Below, piece by piece: positions 7,257 to 13,114 of a stretch of DNA of 13,114 nt. The notes beneath the pieces are model-generated. The model worked only from the letters and a program-made list of their open reading frames with translations, ran no database searches and was not told where the DNA came from. Both the position numbers and the translations under genes were made by a program. Source of the stretch: DASXPG01 sp036493755 (GTDB lineage: Bacteria > Gemmatimonadota > Gemmatimonadetes > Gemmatimonadales > JACORV01); assembly GCA_036493755.1 (NCBI GenBank), contig DASXPG010000180.1:1-13114 (forward strand). Direction: 5' to 3'. Numbering within the stretch: the stretch's first letter is position 1; each line of letters opens with the position of its first letter.

Positions 7257-9568
7257 GCGCGCGAGGCGCGCGAGACGCGCAAGACACGCAGCAGTCTCCG
7301 CGCGGCGCGGCCGCGTGGCGGCGCGTTACGATTTCGCTCCTGGTCACCATGGCGCCCATCGCCGGATTGGGGGTGTGGATCGCACTCCCGCTGCCGGCGG
7401 CACTCCTGGACCGCCCCGCTGCACAAAGCCTGACGATCGAGGACCGCGAAGGCGTCGTGCTCCGGACCACCCGCGCCGGCGACGGAAGCCGCGCGTCGTG
7501 GACACCGCTCGCCGACATGGATCCGCAGCTGATCCAGGCTTTTCTCGCCGTCGAGGATCGCCGCTTCTACAGCCACACCGGCGTCGACCTGCGCGCCGTC
7601 ATTCGCGCCGCGACCACAGACATCCAGCATCGGCGCCTCATGTCGGGCGCGTCGACGATCACGATGCAGCTCGCCCGGCTGCTGCGTGCGCCCGGCCACA
7701 GCTGGACCGCGAAGATTGCGCAGGCGCTCTGGGCGCTCCGGCTCGAGCGCCACCTGGGCAAGAACGAAATCCTCGAGCAATACCTCAACCGCGTTCCGCT
7801 GGGCCAGGGCGCGCTCGGCGTGACCGCGGCCGCCGCCCTCTACTTCGATGCGGCTCCCGACCATCTCTCGACCGGCCAGGCTGCGCTCCTCGCCGGCCTC
7901 GCGCGCGCGCCCTCATCCGACAATCCCTTCGTCTCCGCTGAGCGGTCACGGCAGCGCCGCGCCGCGGCGCTGCGGCGCATGCAGGACGACGCCTTCGTGA
8001 CCGGCGATACGCGGCGCCGAGCCGAAGCCGAGCCGGTGGTTGCGCCTCGGAACGGCACGCCGTTTCTCGCGCCGCACTTCACCTCGCGCGTCCTCGCCTG
8101 GGCGGACGATTCCGGGAGCGTCGCGGAAGGCACCTGGACCACATCGCTCGACGTGGCATTGCAGGCCGAGCTGGAGGGAGAGGTTCGACACACCGTCGCC
8201 TTGCTCGCCGACCGCGAGGTTCGGCAGGCCGCCGCTGTGGTACTCGACAACCGCACCGGAGAAATCCTGGCGTGGGTCGGCTCACCAGATTTCTGGGCCG
8301 ACACCGCGGGTCAGGTGGACATGGTGACGTCGCCGCGCCAGCCCGGCTCGGCGCTGAAGCCGTTCCTCTATGGGCTCGCGTTCGATCGTGGCTTCACCGC
8401 CGCGTCGGTGCTCCCCGACATCCCGCGCACCTACCAGACCAGCACCGGTCCCTATCAGCCGCGCAACTACGATCGCCGCTACCACGGGCCGGTGCTGGCG
8501 CGCGAGGCACTGGCCAGCTCGTTCAACGTCCCGGCGATCGAGCTGGCCGACCGGCTGGGGGCGCCGGCGCTGCTGCACACGCTTCGCGGCGCCGGCTTCG
8601 CCTCGCTCGACCGCACGGCGGAGTTCTACGGCCTGGGCATGGCGCTCGGCGACGGCGATGTCACCCTCCTCGAGCTGGCCAACGCCTACCGCGGCCTCGC
8701 CAACGGCGGGGTCTGGCGGCCGTGGACCTGGCGGCGCCAGGCGCCTAACGAGTCGGCGGGCGACTCGGCGCGCTTCATTTCTCGCGGCTCGGCCCTGGTC
8801 GTCCTCGACATTCTCCAGGACCCGGTGGCCCGGATTCCCGGCTTCGGCGTGGAGACGCCGTTCGATTTTCCTTTTCCCGCCGCGGTGAAGACCGGCACCA
8901 GCCGGCACTACACCGACAACTGGGCGGTGGGCGTCACGGCGGGATTCACGGTGGCGGTGTGGGCCGGCAATTTCAGCGGCCGTCCGATGCGCCAGATCAG
9001 CGGGGTGACGGGCGCGGGGCCGCTGCTGCATCGCGCGATGCTCGACGTGGCCCGGCGCTACAATCCCGGCGCGCTGCCATCGCCGGCGAGCATGGGTGCG
9101 GTGCGCGTGCGCGTCTGCCGCCTGTCGGGAGAGCGCGCCGGCGCGAACTGTCCCGGGACCGACGAATGGTTCCTGCCGGGCACGGCCCCGCCGGCCGGAA
9201 ATTGCGCCTGGCACCAGGCTGGCGGCCGCATCAGCTGGCCCGCCGAGTATGCGGAGTGGGAAAGCCAGAACGGACGCACCGGAGACATCGCGCTCGCGGC
9301 GAATACCGGCGACGGCACGCCGGGACGCTCCGATTCACTGCGCATCCTGTCGCCGATGGCGGGAGACAAGTACGAAATCCCGCCGGGAATGGATCCCCGT
9401 TACGCCACGATCCCGCTGCGGGCATCAGCCGCGGCGGGATCGGTGCGCTGGTTCGTTGACGGCGTCGCACATTCTTCAGCGCGCTGGAAACTACAATCGG
9501 GCCATCACGCCATTCGCGCCGTGGGACCAGCGGGTCAGTCAGCCCAGGTCGCCATCGAAGTCCGCTAG
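7253..9568 (+). CDS. pbpC: Penicillin-binding protein 1C (bifunctional glycosyltransferase/transpeptidase)
   Basis: This protein polymerises lipid II and cross-links peptidoglycan at the inner membrane's outer face. The proposed TTG start at 7253 overlaps the macroglobulin stop (TTGA) and gives 771 residues, almost exactly the E. coli PBP1C length. An ATG at 7349 would cut into the membrane anchor, which spans about residues 25-47. The GT51 domain has VEDRRFYSHTGVD with catalytic Glu101, then GASTITMQLARLL. The transpeptidase has all three motifs: SALK with nucleophile Ser366 and Lys369, SFN at 423-425, and KTGTS from Lys546. The end (about 680-771, from LRILSPMAGDKYEIPPG) is the BiPBP_C domain characteristic of PBP1C. 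A cysteine-bearing linker (VRVCRLSGERAG, ANCPGT, NCAW) precedes it, as in homologues. Overlap with the A2M gene suggests co-translation. The family call is firm; the exact start is inferred. Confidence 0.95.
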   Translation: MSARGARDAQDTQQSPRGAAAWRRVTISLLVTMAPIAGLGVWIALPLPAALLDRPAAQSLTIEDREGVVLRTTRAGDGSRASWTPLADMDPQLIQAFLAVEDRRFYSHTGVDLRAVIRAATTDIQHRRLMSGASTITMQLARLLRAPGHSWTAKIAQALWALRLERHLGKNEILEQYLNRVPLGQGALGVTAAAALYFDAAPDHLSTGQAALLAGLARAPSSDNPFVSAERSRQRRAAALRRMQDDAFVTGDTRRRAEAEPVVAPRNGTPFLAPHFTSRVLAWADDSGSVAEGTWTTSLDVALQAELEGEVRHTVALLADREVRQAAAVVLDNRTGEILAWVGSPDFWADTAGQVDMVTSPRQPGSALKPFLYGLAFDRGFTAASVLPDIPRTYQTSTGPYQPRNYDRRYHGPVLAREALASSFNVPAIELADRLGAPALLHTLRGAGFASLDRTAEFYGLGMALGDGDVTLLELANAYRGLANGGVWRPWTWRRQAPNESAGDSARFISRGSALVVLDILQDPVARIPGFGVETPFDFPFPAAVKTGTSRHYTDNWAVGVTAGFTVAVWAGNFSGRPMRQISGVTGAGPLLHRAMLDVARRYNPGALPSPASMGAVRVRVCRLSGERAGANCPGTDEWFLPGTAPPAGNCAWHQAGGRISWPAEYAEWESQNGRTGDIALAANTGDGTPGRSDSLRILSPMAGDKYEIPPGMDPRYATIPLRASAAAGSVRWFVDGVAHSSARWKLQSGHHAIRAVGPAGQSAQVAIEVR

Positions 9569-9587
9569 CAGCGCGCGGCAGCGCATC

Positions 9588-11951
9588 TTACTCTCGCGTC
9601 CCCAGCACACTCATTACGCGATTGCGCTCGTAGTCGGACGAGATCCCCTGCGCCGCATGCCGTACCAGGTTCCGCGCATCGGCGCTGGAGCCGAACTTCG
9701 TCGCGACCGTCACCAGCAATTCGGCGCGCTCGTAATCCGAGCTGATCTTTGCCGCCTGCTCGCAGACATCACCCACCACCGCGATCGGCGTGTCCTGCCG
9801 CTTGAGCAGCTCGGTCAGCAGCCGGCGATGCTCGTAATCGGATGAAATCGAGCCCGATGCCGCGAAGAACGTGGAGCGCATCGCATCGGGAATCGGCCGG
9901 TCCTGCAGGTAACGGATCAGCAGCTCCACCTTCTCATGATCGGACGACATCCCCGCCGCGCTGCGAATCAGGCTGGCCGCCGCTTCGGTAGAGAGGCCGG
10001 GCCGGGCGAGAGCAGCGGTGAGCACGCGGCCCCGCTCGTAATCACTCGAGATGTGGCTCGAGGCATTGACCATCGCGTCCTGCACCCCGGCATCCAGTCC
10101 CACCCTGGTCGCGACGGCGATGAGCAGCTCGGCGCGCTCGTAATCGGACGACATCGACTCGGTCTGCCGCGCGATGCGCGCCGCGTCGGCGGGCGGCACA
10201 TGGGTGCTGTCGATCAGCGCCATGAGCATGATCCGCTTCGAATAATCGGACTCGGTGGTGCTGGTGAGCTTGAGCGCGCTGTCGAGGCCGCCGGCGCGAT
10301 AGGCGCGCAGCATCCTCGGAACGGCGTCGTAACCGGTGCGCGAGAACGCCGTCTGGAGGGCCCAACCCAGCCACTCGCGCAGCTCGGCGGTCTCCTGAAC
10401 ATCGGCGCCATCCTGGCGCCAGCGCCGTTGCAAGGCGCCATTCTGCCAGGTCGCGTCGAAGCGCGTCTCGACGCCGTGGTTGTCCTCGATGACCCGGACC
10501 GACGCGCCGCGGGGCAGATCCGAGATGTCGCTCTCATCATCGCTGAAGCGGACCGAACCGATGATCCGCACCTCGAGGCTGCAATCGCCCTCGTGCAGCG
10601 ACAGCGAGACCAGCCGCGGCGCATCGTCTTCGGAGTCGCTGTGGGACGACGCGCTGGTGTTACCGCCGCGGCGGCGGGTGTCCATGTCGCAGTGCGCTCC
10701 ATGCCTGAGGCTCAGCGCCAGGTAGGACCCCGATGCCTCCTTGAACTGCGCCGCCAGCGTGCCATCCATCAAGCGGGACACACCGCCGGTGACACCCGAG
10801 GAAACGCCCGCGGCAATCCCATGGCCGGCCGCCAGGACGATTTTGCTCCCGCTCGCCGGTAGCCGGCGAACCGGCACCATTGCGGCCAGCGGCACCGCGA
10901 GAAGAATCGTCAGCAGGGCGGCAACGCGGCCGGTGCGGCCGGCCGAGACCGGTTCGCGGTTGCGGGTCTCGTCGAGAATGGCGAGCAGCCGTCCGGTGAG
11001 CTGGCTGGGCCGCGCCATCGCGACCGTGGCGGTGCGCAGGCCGGGGGCCGGCGAACGCAGCGAGCGAGCCACCTCCAGAAGATTCGCGGCATAGTCGGAG
11101 GCGCAGGCGCCGCCGGCCAGCACCGCATCGTCGCAGGCCAGCTCCTGTTCGTCGCGGAGGCGGCGCGCCGCCATCCAGGCCAGCGGGTTGAACCAGTGCA
11201 CGGCGCAGACCACCGCGGCGAGCAGCCGCGCGGCCCAGTCGCCGCGGCGCACGTGGGCCAGCTCGTGCATCAGCACTTCACGCCGCCGCGCCGAGGTCCA
11301 CTCGCGCGCCGCTTCCGGCAGCAGCACCACGGGACGGAGCGCGCCCCAGGTCATCGGCATGGCCGGACCATCCCAGGTGACCAGGCGCACGTCGCGCGCG
11401 ATGCCTAACGAGGCGGCGATGACTTCGGCCTCCTCGGCCAGCAGGTCGCCTTCGGGGACCGCCGAACAGGCCAGCAGGTGGGTACGCATCACGTCGATGG
11501 CGAAGGCGGCGCCGACCATCACCGCACCGGTCAGCCATACCAGCAGGAGCTTTGCGGACCACGGCCAGGGAGATGCTTCGTGCCTGGCGGCGGAAATGGC
11601 CTCCACCGATCCCTGTCCCGAAAAGAGCAGGCTGCCATCGGCCACCTTGAACGAGCCTCCGTTCTTGAGATGGGCAATGGCGACGGCTTTGGGTCTGGCT
11701 CCGCTCGCGGCCATCACGACCACTGGCGCAGATTGTGCCACCACCGGCTGCTGGCCGGCGAAGGATAGGTCCGGCAGCAAGCGCAGGCGCAACGAGGGAA
11801 GCATCGTTGTGGCCGCGGGCAGCGCGAGCACACCGGCGAAGGCAGCAAGCCAGACGGCGTGGCGCGAGGCCGCCGACGAGCGGCGCAGGACCAGCGTCAC
11901 CAGAAACGCGGCGGCGAAAAGCAACGAGGTACGGGCGGCCAGCAGCATCAC
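9588..11951 (-). CDS. M56-family BlaR1-like membrane metalloprotease with C-terminal SSDYE repeats
   Basis: This is a 787-residue polytopic zinc protease. Membrane segments lie at about 5-22, 32-51, 130-152 and 342-361. Between helices 3 and 4 is the cytoplasmic M56 domain, with HELAH at 229-233 (catalytic Glu230) and the third-ligand candidate Glu270 in EQELACDD. In BlaR1/MecR1 this domain relays a signal that inactivates the BlaI-type repressor. Here residues 366-787 should be extracytoplasmic but contain no penicillin-binding SxxK/SxN/KTG sensor. They hold a beta-rich region (about 400-530) and, from 566, a 34-residue tandem repeat. GTG at 11951 directly abuts the blaI stop; ATG at 11948 is the next codon and equally possible. 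AAGGAGG lies 8 bp before the GTG. The gene is convergent with pbpC (19-bp gap). Beta-lactam sensing is therefore not implied. Confidence 0.92.
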   Translation of the reverse strand: MMLLAARTSLLFAAAFLVTLVLRRSSAASRHAVWLAAFAGVLALPAATTMLPSLRLRLLPDLSFAGQQPVVAQSAPVVVMAASGARPKAVAIAHLKNGGSFKVADGSLLFSGQGSVEAISAARHEASPWPWSAKLLLVWLTGAVMVGAAFAIDVMRTHLLACSAVPEGDLLAEEAEVIAASLGIARDVRLVTWDGPAMPMTWGALRPVVLLPEAAREWTSARRREVLMHELAHVRRGDWAARLLAAVVCAVHWFNPLAWMAARRLRDEQELACDDAVLAGGACASDYAANLLEVARSLRSPAPGLRTATVAMARPSQLTGRLLAILDETRNREPVSAGRTGRVAALLTILLAVPLAAMVPVRRLPASGSKIVLAAGHGIAAGVSSGVTGGVSRLMDGTLAAQFKEASGSYLALSLRHGAHCDMDTRRRGGNTSASSHSDSEDDAPRLVSLSLHEGDCSLEVRIIGSVRFSDDESDISDLPRGASVRVIEDNHGVETRFDATWQNGALQRRWRQDGADVQETAELREWLGWALQTAFSRTGYDAVPRMLRAYRAGGLDSALKLTSTTESDYSKRIMLMALIDSTHVPPADAARIARQTESMSSDYERAELLIAVATRVGLDAGVQDAMVNASSHISSDYERGRVLTAALARPGLSTEAAASLIRSAAGMSSDHEKVELLIRYLQDRPIPDAMRSTFFAASGSISSDYEHRRLLTELLKRQDTPIAVVGDVCEQAAKISSDYERAELLVTVATKFGSSADARNLVRHAAQGISSDYERNRVMSVLGTRE
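9591..10256 (-). repeat. Tandem 34-residue (102-bp) protein repeats, SSDYE type, six full and one partial
   Basis: Residues 566-787 of the M56 protein divide without gaps into units beginning at 566, 600, 634, 668, 702, 736 and 770. The last unit is 18 residues and ends the protein. The unit consensus is [IM]-S-S-D-Y-E-[RK]-x-x-[LV]-L, then a second amphipathic stretch ending in Ala-Ala-x. The first unit is degenerate (TESDYSKRIML); the fourth has DHEK for DYER. The period equals that of TPRs, but the TPR W/G/Y/A/P consensus is absent. An alpha-solenoid of helix pairs is the likely fold (inference). At DNA level the motif recurs as ctcgtaatc on the plus strand. Confidence 0.9.
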
Positions 11952-12335
11952 TTATCGGCCCTCCTTCCGGGCCCGCTGAATCAGGGCCTCCAGGTTCTCC
12001 AGCTCATCGTTCGAAAGCCGGCTCGCGGCATCGCCGAGCAGCGCGGCGGCGGCAAGTCCGGGTGATCCGCCAAAAAAGGTGTCGACCAGGCTGTCGAGGG
12101 CCTGCGACCCGGCCTTCTGCCTCGCCACGATCGGACGATAGACATACTTCGCGCCATCAGCCTCGTGCTTCAAATGGCCCTTCTCTTCCAGGATCCGCAA
12201 CAACGCCCGCACCGCCGAGTAACTCGGCGCACTGGGCAGCTCGGCCTGGACATCCGCCGCGCTGGCGGCGCCCCGGCGATAGATGATTTCCATGATCTGC
12301 CGCTCTCGGCGGCTCAACGCGGGTCGGCCCGGCAT
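11952..12335 (-). CDS. blaI: BlaI/MecI/CopY-family transcriptional repressor
   Basis: This 127-residue protein has the typical length and layout. The N-terminal winged helix spans about residues 5-70: LSRRERQIMEIIYRRGAASA (helix 1), then SYSAVRALLRILEEKGHL (recognition helix), then the wing DGAKYVYRP. The C-terminal dimerisation tail includes LDSLVDTFFGGS and LSNDELENLEALIQRARKEGR. Such repressors dimerise on palindromic operators and are released when the partner M56 protease is activated. The gene abuts the M56 gene with no gap and shares its mRNA. ATG 12335-12333 has AGGAGG 6-7 bp upstream. Two palindromic sites just upstream are the probable autoregulatory operators. The symbol reflects family only; a link to beta-lactam resistance is not shown. 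Confidence 0.95.
   Translation of the reverse strand: MPGRPALSRRERQIMEIIYRRGAASAADVQAELPSAPSYSAVRALLRILEEKGHLKHEADGAKYVYRPIVARQKAGSQALDSLVDTFFGGSPGLAAAALLGDAASRLSNDELENLEALIQRARKEGR
11959..11966 (-). promoter_or_regulatory. Ribosome binding site of the M56 gene, inside the blaI 3' end
   Basis: AAGGAGGG on the minus strand is a near-perfect anti-16S match. It lies within the last blaI codons, 8 bp (from AAGGAGG) before GTG 11951 and 11 bp before ATG 11948. It supports a start at this junction and efficient translation of the protease from the blaI mRNA. Confidence 0.75.
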
Positions 12336-12351
12336 GTCATCCCTCCTGGAA

Positions 12352-12386
12352 TGCTAAAATATCAGCACTGTGCTAAGTATTTAGCA
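12352..12386. promoter_or_regulatory. Two palindromic BlaI-type operator sites in the blaI promoter region
   Basis: Site 1 (12371-12386), TGCTAAGTATTTAGCA, matches its reverse complement at 7 of 8 base pairs. Site 2 (12352-12367), TGCTAAAATATCAGCA, matches at 6 of 8. They are separated by 3 bp (centres 19 bp apart). This AT-rich patch stands out from its GC-rich surroundings. Site 2 ends just before the blaI ribosome binding site, so bound repressor would block the blaI promoter. BlaI-family operators are 14-16-bp dyads near the start of the regulated gene. Which promoter hexamers are used is unclear, and the sites might also affect the divergent gene at 12478. Confidence 0.7.
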
Positions 12387-12477
12387 CTTATTCCGCCGCC
12401 GTCAAGGGCCCGGTTGCAACTCGCGCGCGGGTGTCATCGTCTAGATTCATGCAGCAGTTTTCCCTACGGAGGGCTCG

Positions 12478-12705
12478 ATGCGGAAGATCCTGGGATTCGC
12501 GGTTCTGGCCGTCGTCGCCTGGCTGGTGCTGAAGATCGTCTTCGGCCTGCTGGGGACCATTATCGGCCTGGGCATCACCGTCCTGATTCTCGCGGTGGTC
12601 GGTTACTGCTTCTACCTGGTGCTGCGGCTCGTTGCGCCGGGACTCGCCGACAAGGTGAGCGGCATGATCAGCGGCCGCGCGCCCTCGGACCTCGATCGAG
12701 TCTGA
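12478..12705 (+). CDS. Small two-helix membrane protein of unknown function (75 aa)
   Basis: I do not recognise a family. ATG 12478 has GGAGGG at 12468-12473, 4 bp upstream. The sequence starts MRKILGFAVLAVVAWLVLKI and consists of two adjacent hydrophobic segments (about residues 4-25 and 27-52) joined by a short GLLGTIIGLG turn. A small hydrophilic tail follows (GLADKVSGMISGRAPSDLDRV). By the positive-inside rule the N-terminus (MRK) is probably cytoplasmic, forming a hairpin. It is divergent from blaI, with the two operator-like palindromes about 92-126 bp upstream of its start, so co-regulation is possible. The good ribosome site and clean hydrophobic pattern support a real gene. Confidence 0.75.
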   Translation: MRKILGFAVLAVVAWLVLKIVFGLLGTIIGLGITVLILAVVGYCFYLVLRLVAPGLADKVSGMISGRAPSDLDRV

Positions 12706-12721
12706 CGGTCGGAAGCAGATA

Positions 12722-13114
12722 ATCAGCGACCATTTCGACGGACGCCGGTACTTCAACCCGACCGGCGCCAATGGAAGAGGTGCGGGCGAGGTCTGGAAGA
12801 TGCTGCGGACGCCGCGCACATCGTGGCCCGCGCATGCCCCCGTCACGCAGCAGAAGCCGCCGGTTCCGCCTCCGGGCGGCATCGCCGCGACCTTCATCGG
12901 CCACTCGACCTTCCTGATCCAGACGCCGGCCGGCAACGTCCTCACCGATCCGGTCTGGAGCAGACGCGTAAGCCCCGTGGCCTTCGCGGGCCCGAAGCGA
13001 CATCGCGCGCCCGGCGTGAAGTTCGAAGACCTCCCTTCCATCACACTCGTACTGCTCAGCCACAATCACTACGATCATTGCGACCTCGCGACGCTGCGCA
13101 GGATTGCCGCGCGG
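12722..13114 (+). CDS. Metallo-beta-lactamase-fold hydrolase, N-terminal part (3' end off window)
   Basis: The frame is open to the right edge. IAATFIGHSTFLIQTPAGN and LTDPVWSRRVSPV form the first strands of the MBL fold in the Lactamase_B_2 (UlaG/RomA/NAPE-PLD-like) group. LLSHNHYDHCDL carries the zinc-binding HxHxDH motif (HNHYDH). These are metal-dependent hydrolases; the substrate cannot be told, and antibiotic hydrolysis is not implied. The start is uncertain. Family-like sequence begins at SDHFDGRRYFNP (12725 onward), but no ATG, GTG, TTG or CTG precedes it back to the in-frame stop at 12665. An ATC at 12722 has GGAAG 6 bp upstream; the first ATG is at 12800, with GAGG 8 bp upstream, and would still keep the MBL core. 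The 5' end is given here as the earliest plausible point. Confidence 0.8.
   Translation, partial: MSDHFDGRRYFNPTGANGRGAGEVWKMLRTPRTSWPAHAPVTQQKPPVPPPGGIAATFIGHSTFLIQTPAGNVLTDPVWSRRVSPVAFAGPKRHRAPGVKFEDLPSITLVLLSHNHYDHCDLATLRRIAAR

Noticed and set aside
8282..9214. Minus-strand open frame opposite the PBP1C transpeptidase domain
   Set aside because: Lies opposite the SFN and KTGTS motifs of a certain gene; no family features of its own.
9569..9587. Bidirectional terminator between the convergent pbpC and M56 genes
   Set aside because: The gap is only 19 bp and shows no convincing stem with a T-tract on either strand.
9588..10260. Regular 102-bp spacing suggestive of a CRISPR or DNA satellite
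   Set aside because: The units are one continuous reading frame, the conserved part is too short and too variable, and no cas gene is present; it is a protein repeat.
1532..11410. GCCTAAC/GTTAGGC words resembling integron attC core sites
   Set aside because: The copies are solitary, kilobases apart and inside large housekeeping-type genes, with no paired inner sites and no integrase.
9588..12335. Beta-lactam resistance locus (BlaR1/BlaI)
   Set aside because: The membrane protein lacks the penicillin-binding sensor and no beta-lactamase gene is adjacent; the nearby MBL-fold protein has an HNHYDH-type UlaG/RomA-like sequence.
12414..12447. Sigma-70-like promoter (TTGCAA ... TAGATT) for the small membrane protein
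   Set aside because: The spacer is 22 bp, outside the usual range, so it is not claimed.

Overview
The window is high-GC bacterial DNA, roughly two thirds G+C by eye. Gene content points to Gemmatimonadota, or less likely Acidobacteriota: a PadR regulator next to an ADOP-type permease, an alpha-2-macroglobulin/PBP1C pair, a BlaI/M56 pair with a long tandem-repeat C-terminus, and NNG/NNC codon bias. This placement is inferred from gene content, not from a marker gene. I see no rRNA, tRNA, CRISPR array, insertion sequence or prophage.

Layout. (1) 1-1052, minus strand: a padR-type regulator followed by an ABC-transporter permease of the MacB/FtsX-like ADOP family, cut by the left edge. A 26-bp interrupted palindrome lies just upstream of padR. 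(2) 1179-1424, plus: an 81-residue, strongly basic, Ala-rich protein of unknown function. (3) 1473-9568, plus: a 1927-residue bacterial alpha-2-macroglobulin with an intact CSEQ thioester motif, whose stop codon overlaps the probable TTG start of a PBP1C-type bifunctional peptidoglycan synthase. (4) 9588-12335, minus and convergent with PBP1C (19-bp gap): a BlaI/MecI-family repressor and a BlaR1-like M56 membrane metalloprotease, abutting. Two palindromic operator-like sites precede blaI. (5) 12478-13114, plus, divergent from blaI: a 75-residue two-helix membrane protein, then the start of a metallo-beta-lactamase-fold hydrolase cut by the right edge.

How the parts may work together. A2M plus PBP1C is a known periplasmic module in which a protease trap is paired with a peptidoglycan repair synthase. 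Beside it sits a two-gene signalling module of the BlaR1/BlaI kind, but the M56 protein has no penicillin-binding sensor. Instead it carries an extracytoplasmic array of exactly 34-residue repeats (six full, one partial) with an S-S-D-Y-E-R-x-x-L-L core. This array is the most interesting structure here and may be an uncharacterised sensor domain. A second sequence-level curiosity is the octamer GCCTAACG, present five times, always inside genes, and partly through otherwise unusual codons.
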